This document shows positions 40,814-51,996 of a stretch of DNA of 64,000 bases, piece after piece. Origin of the DNA: Janthinobacterium sp. CG3 (GTDB lineage: Bacteria > Pseudomonadota > Gammaproteobacteria > Burkholderiales > Burkholderiaceae_D); contig NZ_KB467824.1 in assembly GCF_000344615.1 (NCBI RefSeq), positions 170,445-234,444 of the forward strand, in the 5' to 3' direction. A program made the position numbers and the translations under genes. Each line of letters opens with the position of its first letter. Positions within the stretch are counted from its first letter, which is position 1. Below the pieces are notes generated by a model. That model saw nothing but the letters and a program-made list of their open reading frames with translations. It searched no databases and had not been told where the DNA came from.

Positions 40814-41709
40814 TGAATCGCATCGTCACAGCCTTGGTCGCGGGCTTTATCGCGCTGATGCTCCTGTCGTCGACCGTCTTCATCGTCGATCAGCGTAAAT
40901 ACGCCATCGTGTTCGCGCTGGGCGAGGTCAAGCAGGTTATCAAGGAGCCGGGTCTGCACTTCAAACTGCCGCCGCCGTTCCAGAACGTGCTGTTCCTCGA
41001 CAAGCGCATCATGACCATCGAATCGCCGGAGGCGGACCGCTTCATCACGGCCGAGAAGATGAACATCCTGGTCGACGCCTTCGTCAAATGGCGCATCGTC
41101 GAGCCGAAACTGTACTTCGTCAGCTTCGGCGGCGACGAGGGCAGGGCGCGCGACCGCATGTCGCAAATCGTCAAGGCGTCGCTGAACGACGAAATCACCA
41201 AGCGCACGGTGCGCGAAGTCATTTCCGGCCAGCGCGGCAAGGTCATGGACGCTATCCTCGCCAAGGTCGTCGCCGAATCGAAACTGATCGGCATTGAAAT
41301 CATCGACGTGCGCCTGAAACGCGTCGACTACGTCGAGCAGATCAACAACTCGGTGTACGAGCGGATGAAATCGGAACGCGTGCGGGTCGCCAACGAACTG
41401 CGCTCGACCGGTTCGGCCGACTCCGAGAAGATCCGCGCCGACGCCGACAAGCAGCGCACCGTGATCCTGGCCGAAGCCTACCGCGAGGCGGAGAAAATCC
41501 GCGGCGAGGGCGACGCCAAGGCTTCGCTGACCTACTCCGAGGCGTTCGGCAAGAACCCCGAGTTCTACAAGTTCTACCGCAGCTTGGAAGCCTACCGCGC
41601 GACGTTCAAGAGCCACAGCGACGTCATGGTGGTGGACGCCAACTCGGACTTCTTCAAATACTTCAAAGGGTCCGGCGCGTCCGGCCCGGCGGCGCCGGCG
41701 AAGAAGTAA
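40813..41709 (+). CDS. hflC: FtsH protease modulator HflC
   Basis: Partner of HflK in the periplasmic SPFH cage. 298 aa. One N-terminal membrane helix (IVTALVAGFIALMLLSSTVFIV) is followed by VDQRKYAIVFALGEVKQVIKEPGLHFKLPPPFQNV and the SPFH domain. EAYREAEKIRGEGDAKA and FYRSLEAYRATF are diagnostic of HflC. Translation is coupled to hflK by ATAATG-type overlap. A long terminator follows, ending the der-hfq-hflXKC unit. Confidence 0.95.
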   Translation: MNRIVTALVAGFIALMLLSSTVFIVDQRKYAIVFALGEVKQVIKEPGLHFKLPPPFQNVLFLDKRIMTIESPEADRFITAEKMNILVDAFVKWRIVEPKLYFVSFGGDEGRARDRMSQIVKASLNDEITKRTVREVISGQRGKVMDAILAKVVAESKLIGIEIIDVRLKRVDYVEQINNSVYERMKSERVRVANELRSTGSADSEKIRADADKQRTVILAEAYREAEKIRGEGDAKASLTYSEAFGKNPEFYKFYRSLEAYRATFKSHSDVMVVDANSDFFKYFKGSGASGPAAPAKK

Positions 41710-41726
41710 GCGGCAGTCCCAGCGCG

Positions 41727-41799
41727 GACCGGGGCCGGTCCTTGCATCCCAACATTCTTCAGGGAATGCTGGCGTGCAAGGCCCGGCCCCGGTCTTTTT
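41727..41799 (+). terminator. Very long hairpin terminator after hflC
   Basis: A ~30-bp imperfect stem: GACCGGGGCCGG at 41727-41738 pairs with CCGGCCCCGGTC at 41783-41794, then CCTTGCA with TGCAAGG and CAACATTC with GAATGCTG-type pairing, and T5 after it. The stem is much longer than needed for termination. Confidence 0.88.
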
Positions 41800-41999
41800 A
41801 ACGCCTTTCGACGGCGTTTCGAGCTGTATAGACATCGTTGCCGGCCGGGCTGTAGGCGGATTTTCTGGTCGCCGCGAGCGAACTTATCCCTGTTGCCACA
41901 CATTTTCGCGTAAAATATCAGGTTCGGCCTTCTGCTGCGTGCGCGTTTCTCCGTCGCGCAGAAAGCATTTTTCAACTTTCTTCCGTATCTTGTCCCCTC

Positions 42000-43160
42000 A
42001 TGCCGAATTGGCTTTTGCCCGAAAATATCGCCGATGTATTGCCGTCGGAAGCGCGCAAGATTGAAGAGTTGCGTCGGCTCATGCTCGATAATTTCCGTCT
42101 GTACGGATATGAACTCGTCATGCCGCCGCTGCTGGAGTATCTGGAGTCGCTGCTGACAGGCGCCGGCGCGGATACCGATCTGCGCACCTTTAAACTGGTC
42201 GACCAGCTGTCCGGGCGCATGCTCGGCCTGCGCGCCGACATGACGATCCAGGTCGCCCGCATCGACGCCCACCTGCTGAACCGGGCTTCGGTGACGCGCC
42301 TGTGCTACGCCGGCAGTGTGCTGCACACGCGCCCGTCCGGCCTGCACGCGACGCGCGAGCCGCTGCAGATCGGCGCCGAGATCTACGGCCACGCCGGCCT
42401 CGAAGCGGACGCCGAGATCCAGGAACTGGCGCTGGCGTCGCTGGCCCTGGCCGGCTTTAGCGAAGTGCGGCTGGACCTGTCGCACGTCGGCGTGCTGCGC
42501 GCCATCATCGCCGACGACGCCGCCGCCCTCAAGGACGAGGCGGCGCTGTACACGCTGCTGCGCGCGAAAGACGCGCCGGGCCTGGGCGCGCTGACGGCGA
42601 ACTACCTGCCGGTCACCCGCGCGGCCCTGCTGGCCTTGCCCGGCCTGTACGGCGACATCGACGTGCTGGCCAGGGCGCGCGACGTGCTGCCGCCGCTGCC
42701 CGGCATCGGCAAGGCGCTGGCCGAGTTGGCGGCGCTGGCCGGATCGGCCATCGGCCGCGCCGAAGTGGCGATCGACCTGGCCGACCTGCGCGGCTACCAA
42801 TATGAAAGCGGCGCCATGTTCGCGCTGTACGTGCCGGGCTTGCCGAACGCGGTGGCGCGCGGCGGCCGTTACGACCACGTCGGCGAAGCGTTCGGCCGGG
42901 CCCGTCCCGCCACCGGCTTTTCGCTCGACCTGCGCGAACTGGCGCGGCTGCTGCCGACCGCGGAGCGCAAGCATTCGATTCGCGCGCCGTGGGGCAACGC
43001 CCCCGAATTGAGGGAAAAAATCGCCGAGCTGCGCAAAGCCGGCGAGGTGGTGATCCAGAGCATGCCTGGTCACAGCAATGAACAAGACGAGTTCGAGTGC
43101 GATCGCGCGCTGGTCCTTGACGATAATGGTAGTAACTGGATTCTTAAAAACTTAGGTTAA
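42000..43160 (+). CDS. hisZ: ATP phosphoribosyltransferase regulatory subunit HisZ
   Basis: Catalytically inactive HisRS paralogue that activates the short HisG for the first step of histidine synthesis. 386 aa. The class II fold shows [48 protein letters not shown] and [24 protein letters not shown]. The anticodon domain of HisRS is missing, as expected. Start at ATG 42000. The 290-base gap before it holds the hflC terminator and then a plausible promoter (TTGCCA at 41893, TATCAG at 41916, 17 apart). purA follows after two bases. Confidence 0.95.
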   Translation: MPNWLLPENIADVLPSEARKIEELRRLMLDNFRLYGYELVMPPLLEYLESLLTGAGADTDLRTFKLVDQLSGRMLGLRADMTIQVARIDAHLLNRASVTRLCYAGSVLHTRPSGLHATREPLQIGAEIYGHAGLEADAEIQELALASLALAGFSEVRLDLSHVGVLRAIIADDAAALKDEAALYTLLRAKDAPGLGALTANYLPVTRAALLALPGLYGDIDVLARARDVLPPLPGIGKALAELAALAGSAIGRAEVAIDLADLRGYQYESGAMFALYVPGLPNAVARGGRYDHVGEAFGRARPATGFSLDLRELARLLPTAERKHSIRAPWGNAPELREKIAELRKAGEVVIQSMPGHSNEQDEFECDRALVLDDNGSNWILKNLG

Positions 43161-43162
43161 GT

Positions 43163-44476
43163 ATGTCAAAGAAAATTATGGCAAAGAACGTTGTGGTTAT
43201 CGGCACCCAATGGGGCGATGAAGGTAAGGGCAAGATTGTTGACTGGTTGACCGATCACGCCCAGGGCGTGGTGCGCTTCCAGGGCGGCCACAACGCCGGC
43301 CACACGCTGGTCATCGGCGGCGTCAAAACCGCCTTGCAACTGATCCCGTCGGGCATCATGCGCCCGGGCGTGGCCTGCTACATCGGCAACGGCGTGGTGG
43401 TGTCGGTGCCGGACGTGCTGCGCGAAATCGACAAGCTGCAAGCCGTTGGCGTTGAAGTCGCCTCGCGCCTGAAGATCTCGGAAGCGTCGCCGGTTATCCT
43501 GCCGTACCACTCGGCTCTGGACGCGGCGCGCGAAGCGGCCCGCGGCGCCGCCAAGATCGGCACCACCGGCAAGGGCATCGGCCCGGCCTACGAAGACAAA
43601 GTGGCACGCCGCGCGATCCGCATCGCCGACCTGCTCAACGAAAGCCGCTTCGCCGAGAAACTGGCCGAGAACCTCGACTACCATAACTTCGTGCTGGAAA
43701 ACTACCTGAAGGCGCCGAAAGTCGACTACCAGAAGACCCTGGACGACGCGCTGGCCTACGTGCCGCGCCTGCGCCCCATGGTCGCCGACGTCTCCAGCGC
43801 GCTGTACGCCGCGCACAAGGCCGGCGCCAACCTGCTGTTCGAAGGCGCGCAGGGCAGCTTGCTCGACGTCGACCACGGCACCTACCCGTACGTCACCTCG
43901 TCGAACTGCGTGGCCGGCAACGCCGCCGCCGGTTCGGGCGTCGGTCCGAACATGCTGCACTACATCCTGGGCATCACCAAGGCCTACACGACGCGCGTCG
44001 GCTCCGGCCCGTTCCCGTCCGAGCTGAGCACGGACGACGGCGTCGGCCACCACCTGTCGGCGGTCGGCCACGAGTTCGGCACCGTCACCGGCCGCGCCCG
44101 CCGCTGCGGCTGGTTCGACGCCGCGCTGCTGCGCCGCTCGGTGCAGATCAACGGCGTGTCGGGCATGTGCCTGACCAAGCTGGACGTACTGGACGGCCTG
44201 GAAACGCTGAAGCTGTGCACCGGCTACATGCTCGACGGGCGCAACGTCGACATCTTCCCGGTTGGCGCCGAAGACGCCGCCCGCTGCGTGCCGATCTACG
44301 AAGAAATGCCGGGCTGGAAAGACAGCACCGTCGGCGCGAAATCGCTGGCCGCGCTGCCTGCCGCCGCACGCGCCTACATCAAGCGCATCGAAGAACTGGT
44401 CGGCGTGCCGATCGACATGGTCTCGACCGGCCCGGATCGCGAAGAAACGATCGTGCTGCGTCACCCATTCGAATAA
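43163..44476 (+). CDS. purA: Adenylosuccinate synthetase
   Basis: GTP-dependent conversion of IMP and aspartate to adenylosuccinate in AMP synthesis. 437 aa. The N-terminus holds [16 protein letters not shown] and [47 protein letters not shown] and [12 protein letters not shown] follow. All catalytic motifs are intact. ATG at 43163 was taken; ATG at 43178 (MAKNVVVIG) is equally common in relatives. It is linked to hisZ and to a phosphoribosyltransferase, a purine/histidine grouping. Confidence 0.97.
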   Translation: MSKKIMAKNVVVIGTQWGDEGKGKIVDWLTDHAQGVVRFQGGHNAGHTLVIGGVKTALQLIPSGIMRPGVACYIGNGVVVSVPDVLREIDKLQAVGVEVASRLKISEASPVILPYHSALDAAREAARGAAKIGTTGKGIGPAYEDKVARRAIRIADLLNESRFAEKLAENLDYHNFVLENYLKAPKVDYQKTLDDALAYVPRLRPMVADVSSALYAAHKAGANLLFEGAQGSLLDVDHGTYPYVTSSNCVAGNAAAGSGVGPNMLHYILGITKAYTTRVGSGPFPSELSTDDGVGHHLSAVGHEFGTVTGRARRCGWFDAALLRRSVQINGVSGMCLTKLDVLDGLETLKLCTGYMLDGRNVDIFPVGAEDAARCVPIYEEMPGWKDSTVGAKSLAALPAAARAYIKRIEELVGVPIDMVSTGPDREETIVLRHPFE

Positions 44477-44498
44477 TAAAAGTAGACGGAAAAGTATT

Positions 44499-45044
44499 AT
44501 GACGACTCCACAAACGAACGAAAAACACCTCTGGGTGTCCTGGGACGAATACCACCGCCTGATCGAGCGCCTGGCGCTCAAAGTATACGAATCGGGTTGG
44601 AAATTCGACCAGGTGCTGTGCCTGGCGCGCGGCGGCGTGCGTCCGGGCGACGTGTTTTCGCGCATCTTCGACGTGCCGCTGGCGATCCTGTCGACCAGCT
44701 CGTACCGCGAAGAAGCGGGCACCGTGCGCGGCGACCTCGACATCGCCAAATACATGACGATGACCAAGGGACCGCTGGCCGGCCGCATCCTGCTGGTTGA
44801 CGACCTGGTCGACTCCGGCGTGACGCTGGAAAAAGTCACCAAGCACCTGGAGACGAACTTCTCCGGCGTCACCGAAGTGCGTTCGGCCGTCATCTGGACC
44901 AAGGGTTGCTCGTCGATCCGTCCTGACTACTGCATGGAAGACCTGCCGCACAATCCGTGGATACACCAGCCGTTCGAAGACTACGACGGCCTGCGTCCGC
45001 ACCAGTTGGCGGCGTGGCTGAAGAAAGACGACACGGCCGCGTAA
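44499..45044 (+). CDS. Phosphoribosyltransferase (Gpt-like)
   Basis: Type I PRPP-dependent phosphoribosyltransferase of 181 aa. The PRPP loop is ILLVDDLVDSGVTLEKV, and CLARGGVRPGDVFSRIF is the PPi loop region. The N-terminal WVSWDEYHRLIERLALKVYESGW and C-terminal PHNPWIHQPFEDYDG fit the COG2236 group of xanthine/hypoxanthine-type enzymes. The base specificity is uncertain. It lies 22 bases after purA and shares its transcript up to the terminator at 45065, suggesting purine salvage. Confidence 0.9.
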   Translation: MTTPQTNEKHLWVSWDEYHRLIERLALKVYESGWKFDQVLCLARGGVRPGDVFSRIFDVPLAILSTSSYREEAGTVRGDLDIAKYMTMTKGPLAGRILLVDDLVDSGVTLEKVTKHLETNFSGVTEVRSAVIWTKGCSSIRPDYCMEDLPHNPWIHQPFEDYDGLRPHQLAAWLKKDDTAA

Positions 45045-45064
45045 TCGACCGGGTTAGATGACAA

Positions 45065-45100
45065 TGGCGGGTGAGCTTAACGGTTCACCCGCCATTTTTT
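45065..45100 (+). terminator. Intrinsic terminator after the phosphoribosyltransferase
   Basis: TGGCGGGTGA, 10 bases, TCACCCGCCA, then T6. A perfect 10-bp stem that ends the hisZ-purA-phosphoribosyltransferase unit. Confidence 0.92.
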
Positions 45101-45308
45101 ATGGGCGCAACAACGCTAGGCTCCCGCACCGGCGTCGGCGCCGTGATTCCGCCGACTTCCCATGCGTGCGCCCTGGCCGTCGTGGCACGCTTGATCAGTT
45201 TCTCCGTGCAGACGAATAGATAGGCGCTTCCAGCCGGCCCGCCGGGCGCCTGCAATGGCCGCCCGAGCGTGATATGCTTGCCCTTCAAATAAGCTTTCGA
45301 CACCCGCT

Positions 45309-45821
45309 ATGACGACTCTGAAAACCGCGCGGCTCACGCTTGAGCCGGTCACCGAGCAGCACTACGCTGGGCTGCGCCAATTGAACACCGATCCCGCCGT
45401 CATGCGTTTCCTCAACGGCGGCCTGCCCGAAACCGAGGAGGCGACGCGGGCGATGATCGCGCGCGTCATGGCGGCGTGGGCGGCGTGGGGTTACTCGTGG
45501 TGGGCGCTGATCGCCGACGACACCGGCGAACTGATCGGCGCGGCCTGCCTGCAGCACCTCGACCGCGACGCCAGCAAGCCGCGCGAGATCGGCTGGCGGC
45601 TGGGCCGGAACTGCTGGGGCAAGGGCTATGCCACCGAGGCGGCGCGGGCGATTGTCGAATTCGCCTTCGAGGTGGTCGGCGCGGACGTGCTGTACGCCGT
45701 CGCGAACCCGGACAATGCCGCCTCGATCAAGGTGATGGAGCGGCTCGGCATGCGCTACGTCGGCATCGAAACTTTTTACGACCAGCCGTGCGCGACCTAC
45801 CGCCTCGACCGGCCCGCCTGA
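45309..45821 (+). CDS. GNAT-family N-acetyltransferase (RimJ/RimL-like)
   Basis: Acetyl-CoA-dependent transferase of 170 aa. TARLTLEPVTEQHYAGL opens the fold. IGWRLGRNCWGKGYATEAARAIVEFAF is the acetyl-CoA pyrophosphate-binding motif A of the RimJ/RimL group. VANPDNAASIKVMERLGMRYVG is the typical C-terminal motif. The substrate is unknown. The 208 bases between the upstream terminator and this gene hold no convincing gene. It is convergent with the binding-protein gene; 28 bases separate the stops. Confidence 0.9.
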   Translation: MTTLKTARLTLEPVTEQHYAGLRQLNTDPAVMRFLNGGLPETEEATRAMIARVMAAWAAWGYSWWALIADDTGELIGAACLQHLDRDASKPREIGWRLGRNCWGKGYATEAARAIVEFAFEVVGADVLYAVANPDNAASIKVMERLGMRYVGIETFYDQPCATYRLDRPA

Positions 45822-45849
45822 AACGGTCCAGCCGGCCCCGCTGCGCCGG

Positions 45850-47901
45850 TCACTTGAGGTAGCCGGAGTCCTTCATTTGCCGCAACACCAGCGCCTGCGC
45901 GGCGGCGAGCGCTTGCCTGACGCTTTGCCGGCCGCTCAGCGTGGCCGCCACCTCCTGTCCGACCTGGTCGCCGATGGCTGGAAACTCGGGGATGCTGACA
46001 TACTGCATCTCGCGGTACAGTCCCGGTTTCACGCCGGCGTCGCGCTGGTCGGCGCTTTCGATCGCGCCCAGCACGAACTGGGCGAACGGCGCCGCTTTCA
46101 AGTAATTCTCGTTCTGGTAGGTCGACTTGCGCGTGCCGGGCGGAATCGCCGCCCAGCCGTGGTATTTGGCCACCATGCCGATATAGTTTTTCGATGTGGC
46201 CCAGGCGATGAACTGCGCCGCCTCGGCCTTGTGCAACGAGGAGTTGGGCACCGCCAGGGCCCAGCTCCACAGCCACGCGCCGCCTTTTCTACCGGGCGCG
46301 CCCGGCGCCGCCACGTAGCCCAGTTGCGAGGCGACGTTCGAGCGTAGCGGGTTCGACAACACGCTGGCGGCCACGGTGGCGTCGATCCAGATGCCGCAGT
46401 GGCCGTCCGAGAACAGTCTCAGGTTTTCCTTGAAGCTGTTGCGTTCGGGGTTGGGCGGGCCGTAGCGGGTCAGCAGGTCGCGGTACATCTCCACTGTCTT
46501 TTCCCAAGCGGCGGAATCGAGGTCCGGCTGGCCCTGCTCGTCGAACCAGCGCCCGCCGTAGGCGCTGGCCATCGACGTCAGCAAGGCCATGTTGTCGCCC
46601 CAGCCGGGTTTGCCGCGCAGGCAAACGCCGTAGATCCCGGCCGCCGGCTTGTGGAGCTTCGCCGCCAGCGCCTTGATGTCGTCGTAGCTGGGCGCCACCG
46701 GCATGGCCAGGCCCGCCTTGGCGAACAGGTCCTTGCGGTAGTACGTCATGACGCTTTCGGCGTAAAACGGCAGCGCGTACAGCTGCTTTTGGTACGACAG
46801 GCCGCTGCGCACGGCCGGCAGCAGGTCGTCGACGTCGTAGTTGTCGGGCGGTTGCAGCGGCGTCAGCCAACCGCGCTTGGCCCAGATCGGCGTTTCGTAG
46901 GTGCCGATGGTGAGGATGTCGAACTGGCCGTCGGAGATGGCGAGGTCGCTTAGCAGGCGCAAGCGCAGCACCTCCTCGTCGAGTACGCGCCACTCCAGTT
47001 CGATGCCCGGATGCTGCTTCTGATATTCGACGGAGAGGGCGCGCATCACCAGCATGTCGCTATTGTTGACGGTGGCGATGACCAGCCGCGTCTTGTTCTT
47101 CGCGGCCTTGGCGGGCGAGTACAGGCCGTGCTTTTTCAGGATGCCGGTCAGCGTGCCGTCGCGCGTCATGTCGGCCAGGCCTTCGTTGAAGGCCACCAGC
47201 AATTGCCGTTGCCGTTCGGTGGCGGTGGCGAAGGCGACGTGGAATGCGCGCTGGGCCAGTGGCGGCGTCATGAACTCGTAGTCGCCGATCAGGTGCGGGC
47301 GCCGGCCCACCATCAGGTCGGCCGCCGTGTACTTGTCGATCAGGGCGAAGTCGATGCGGTCGCGCTCCAGTTTGTCGAGGTTTTGCAGGTCGTTCGCGGC
47401 CGCCTCCCGGTGCGCGATTTTGGCGTTGTCGAACGCCGCCGGCGCGGCGGCGCCGCGCACCACGCCGAATCGGTGCGCGTTCAGCGACGCCAGCAGGCCT
47501 TCGCCCTTGTCGGCGGCGCCCGGCGCGGGGTGCGGCGCAAGGGTCTTTTTCCTCAGCAATCCGATGCTATCGCCGGGGAAGGGCAGCGAGTAAGCCAGGC
47601 CGGCGGTGCCGCCCTCGCCGGCCTCGCGCGCCAGCGGCAGCACCGCGTCGACCTCGCCGGTCTGGGCCAGTTGCAGCGCCCGCGCCAGCGGGTAAAAGGC
47701 GATTTTGACGCGGTAGCCGCGGCGCTTGAACGCCTCCGTCGCCAGTTCGGAGACGTAGCCGTTTTCCGGTAGGGTGGTGCCGATGTAGGGGGTGCGCTCG
47801 CTGGCCGCCAGCGTCACCAGCGGCTCGGCCCGCGGCGCTGCCGCCAGTAGCAGGGCGAGCAGGGCCGGCAGCGTAAAAGTCCGCAATTTGTTGGAGAGCA
47901 T
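45850..47901 (-). CDS. Two-headed periplasmic binding protein (family 3 domain fused to polyol-type family 1 domain)
   Basis: 683 aa. A Sec signal (LPALLALLLAAAPRAEP) precedes a family 3 solute-binding domain at about 25-270 (RTPYIGTTLPENGYVSELATEAFKRRG, YPLARALQLAQTGEVDAVLP, VAFNEGLADMTRDGTLTGILKKHG). A second complete binding domain runs from about 280 to the end. It closely resembles mannitol/sorbitol (SmoE/MtlE) binding proteins: FDILTIGTYETPIWAKRGWL, YDVDDLLPAVRSGLSY, LYALPFYAESVMTYYRKDLF, CLRGKPGWGDNMALL, CGIWIDATVAAS and KAAPFAQFVL. Start ATG at 47901 has GGGGGA upstream. No permease or ATPase gene is adjacent, so it may serve in sensing or supply a distant transporter. Confidence 0.85.
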   Translation of the reverse strand: MLSNKLRTFTLPALLALLLAAAPRAEPLVTLAASERTPYIGTTLPENGYVSELATEAFKRRGYRVKIAFYPLARALQLAQTGEVDAVLPLAREAGEGGTAGLAYSLPFPGDSIGLLRKKTLAPHPAPGAADKGEGLLASLNAHRFGVVRGAAAPAAFDNAKIAHREAAANDLQNLDKLERDRIDFALIDKYTAADLMVGRRPHLIGDYEFMTPPLAQRAFHVAFATATERQRQLLVAFNEGLADMTRDGTLTGILKKHGLYSPAKAAKNKTRLVIATVNNSDMLVMRALSVEYQKQHPGIELEWRVLDEEVLRLRLLSDLAISDGQFDILTIGTYETPIWAKRGWLTPLQPPDNYDVDDLLPAVRSGLSYQKQLYALPFYAESVMTYYRKDLFAKAGLAMPVAPSYDDIKALAAKLHKPAAGIYGVCLRGKPGWGDNMALLTSMASAYGGRWFDEQGQPDLDSAAWEKTVEMYRDLLTRYGPPNPERNSFKENLRLFSDGHCGIWIDATVAASVLSNPLRSNVASQLGYVAAPGAPGRKGGAWLWSWALAVPNSSLHKAEAAQFIAWATSKNYIGMVAKYHGWAAIPPGTRKSTYQNENYLKAAPFAQFVLGAIESADQRDAGVKPGLYREMQYVSIPEFPAIGDQVGQEVAATLSGRQSVRQALAAAQALVLRQMKDSGYLK

Positions 47902-48049
47902 GTTTCCCCCGTGCGCGTGTGTGGCTGTGGCTGATGGGGCGGCGTGGGCCGCGCCATCGGCAGACTGTAGCACGCGGCGGGGCGCCGGCCCAAGATATTC
48001 GGGAAAGGGCGAAGGACGGGGCGGTGCCGCTGTTGTGTTGGTGGAAATC

Positions 48050-48077
48050 GTCGGATTACGCGTTCCGCTCATCCGAC
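48050..48077. repeat. GTCGGAT..ATCCGAC inverted repeat
   Basis: A 7-bp arm pair with a 14-base centre and flanking CCTACG. It is the same kind of element as at 33146-33173, in the gap between uvrB and the binding-protein gene. Confidence 0.55.
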
Positions 48078-48120
48078 CTACGCAAACTCATTTGGCGGCA
48101 TTGGGGCGCCCCCGCCGTTT

Positions 48121-50208
<2,088 letters not shown>

Positions 50209-50313
50209 ACGAATCAGACCTTTGTTAGAATAGTGCTCTGCTGGCGACGCTTATTGGAGACGCTGTCAGCAATCCGCTGCGAACCCTGCTTCCCAATCGA
50301 ATCCAATCTTATC

Positions 50314-51531
50314 ATGACGAATCCTTCCGCTCCCGCCAGCCTGTTCAGTGCCATCGACATGGCCCCACGTGACCCGATCCTGGGCATCACCGAAGCCTTC
50401 AACGCTGATAAAAACCCTGCCAAGATCAATCTTGGCGTCGGCGTCTATTATGACGAAAACGGCAAAGTTCCGCTGCTCTCGTGCGTCCGCAAGGCCGAAG
50501 CGATCCTGATCGAACAAGCGGCGCCGCGCACCTACCTGCCGATCGACGGCCTGGCCACCTACGACGCCGCCGTGCAAGAACTGGTATTTGGCGCCGACAG
50601 CGCGGTTATTCAAGAGCGCCGCGCGGTCACCGTGCAGGCCATCGGCGGCACCGGCGCGCTGAAAATCGGCGCCGACTTCCTGCAGCGCTTCGCGCCGGGC
50701 GCGCAAGTGTACATCAGCGACCCGAGCTGGGAAAACCACCGCGCGCTGTTCGAAAGCGCCGGTTTCGTCGTCAACAACTACGCCTACTACGACGCGGCCA
50801 CCCGCGGCGTGAACTTCGACGGCATGCTGGCCGACCTGCGGGCGATGCCGCGCGGTTCGATCGTGCTGATGCACGCCTGCTGCCACAACCCGACCGGCGC
50901 CGACCTGAACGCCGACCAATGGGGTGAAGTCATCGCCGCCGTCAGCGCCGGCGGCCTGATCCCGTTCCTCGACATGGCCTACCAGGGCTTCGGCGCCGGT
51001 ATCGCCGAAGACGGCGCCGTGGTGCGTCGCTTCGTCGCGGCCGGCGGCCCGCTGCTGATCTCGAACTCGTTCTCGAAGTCGTTCTCGCTGTACGGCGAGC
51101 GCGTCGGCGCGCTGAGCGTGGTTGCCGCCAGCACCGAAGAAGCGGCGCGCGTGCTGTCGCAGCTGAAGCGCGTGGTGCGCACCAACTATTCGAACCCGCC
51201 GGTGCATGGCGGCAAGGTCGTCGCCACCGTGCTGACCACGCCGGAACTGCGCCAGCTGTGGGAAGACGAGCTGGCCGCGATGCGCGTGCGCATCCGCGAA
51301 ATGCGCGAAGCGTTTGTCAGCAAGTTGAAAGAGAAGGCCCCGGCCCACGATTTCGACTTCGTCAACAAGCAAGTCGGCATGTTCTCGTACTCCGGCCTGA
51401 CCAAGGCCCAGGTCGAGACGCTGGCGCGCGAGCACTCGGTGTACGCCGTCGACACCGGCCGTATCTGCGTCGCGCCTTTGAACATGGGCAATATCGACAA
51501 GGTTATTGACGCGATCGCCAAAGTCCTTTAA
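50314..51531 (+). CDS. tyrB: Aromatic amino acid/aspartate aminotransferase
   Basis: PLP enzyme of 405 aa in the AspC/TyrB group that transaminates aromatic 2-oxoacids or oxaloacetate with glutamate. INLGVGVYYDENGKVPLLSCV, CCHNPTGADL and FLDMAYQGFGAG are family motifs. The PLP lysine is in SNSFSKSFSLYGERVGAL. The C-terminal ICVAPLNMGNIDKVI holds the substrate arginine region, although the usual RICVAGLN reads RICVAPLN. ATG at 50314 is the normal N-terminus; the symbol tyrB rather than aspC is a guess. Two small hairpins (51543-51571, 51584-51601) follow before the tRNA promoter. Confidence 0.92.
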   Translation: MTNPSAPASLFSAIDMAPRDPILGITEAFNADKNPAKINLGVGVYYDENGKVPLLSCVRKAEAILIEQAAPRTYLPIDGLATYDAAVQELVFGADSAVIQERRAVTVQAIGGTGALKIGADFLQRFAPGAQVYISDPSWENHRALFESAGFVVNNYAYYDAATRGVNFDGMLADLRAMPRGSIVLMHACCHNPTGADLNADQWGEVIAAVSAGGLIPFLDMAYQGFGAGIAEDGAVVRRFVAAGGPLLISNSFSKSFSLYGERVGALSVVAASTEEAARVLSQLKRVVRTNYSNPPVHGGKVVATVLTTPELRQLWEDELAAMRVRIREMREAFVSKLKEKAPAHDFDFVNKQVGMFSYSGLTKAQVETLAREHSVYAVDTGRICVAPLNMGNIDKVIDAIAKVL

Positions 51532-51612
51532 GATATTGCTTCTTCGGATCTAGTCGCAAGATTGATCCGAAAGGGTAACAAAAACGCCGACGAAAGGGCG
51601 TCATCGGAAAGC

Positions 51613-51640
51613 TTGATGATGCGCTTAAGAAGTATATAAT
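51613..51640 (+). promoter_or_regulatory. Promoter of the first tRNA-Asn
   Basis: TTGATG, 16 bases, TATAAT (51635-51640), about 12 bases before the tRNA 5' end. This is a near-consensus sigma-70 promoter. Confidence 0.75.
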
Positions 51641-51643
51641 GTT

Positions 51644-51730
51644 GCCTCTTTTCCCTGATAGCTCAGTTGGTAGAGCGACGGACTGTTAATCCGCAGGTCC
51701 CTGGTTCGAGTCCAGGTCGGGGAGCCAGAA
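51644..51730 (+). repeat. 87-bp direct repeat, copy 1 (tRNA-Asn with flanks)
   Basis: Identical to 53305-53391. It covers the whole tRNA plus GCCTCTTT before and GAA after it. The two copies enclose 1.57 kb of gene debris. Confidence 0.9.
51652..51727 (+). tRNA. tRNA-Asn (GTT), copy 1
   Basis: 76 bases with encoded CCA. The acceptor stem TCCCTGA pairs with TCGGGGA, the D-loop is AGCTCAGTTGGTAGAGC, the anticodon GTT is at 51685-51687 in CTGTTAA, and the T-arm is GGTTCGAGTCC. All four arms pair well. It has its own promoter and terminator. Confidence 0.97.
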
Positions 51731-51739
51731 TTAAAAAGA

Positions 51740-51770
51740 AATGGTTACGAGCAATCGTAGCCATTTTTTT
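51740..51770 (+). terminator. Intrinsic terminator after tRNA-Asn copy 1
   Basis: AATGGTTACGA, GCAA, TCGTAGCCATT, then T5: an 11-bp stem with one G-U pair, 13 bases after the tRNA. Confidence 0.9.
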
Positions 51771-51996
51771 CGCCTGCGTATTTGCGCCGCCCATCGCACC
51801 ATTGCCACCGCTTGGGCCGGCACGCCACCGCCGACGCGCGCCAAAGACTCTGCGGCTGCTAGGGCGAGCCGTTAAAGCTGCTCACAGTGCGTCACCCATT
51901 TGTCGAGGATTGGTGAGCTCTGTTACGTTGATTCTCGAGCGCTCTGAGGGTACTGCTTCAAGGAAAAATGGGCTGGAAAGCGAAAGGATGGCAGTT

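Noticed and set aside
45085-45303. 72-codon minus-strand frame with GTG start between the purA-unit terminator and the GNAT gene
   Set aside because: No ribosome binding site or recognisable motif, and its end lies inside the terminator stem. It could be a remnant, but it cannot be supported.
50209-50313. Search for a LexA (CTG-N10-CAG) box in front of uvrB
   Set aside because: CTG and CAG triplets occur but not with the required spacing and symmetry, so SOS control cannot be claimed.
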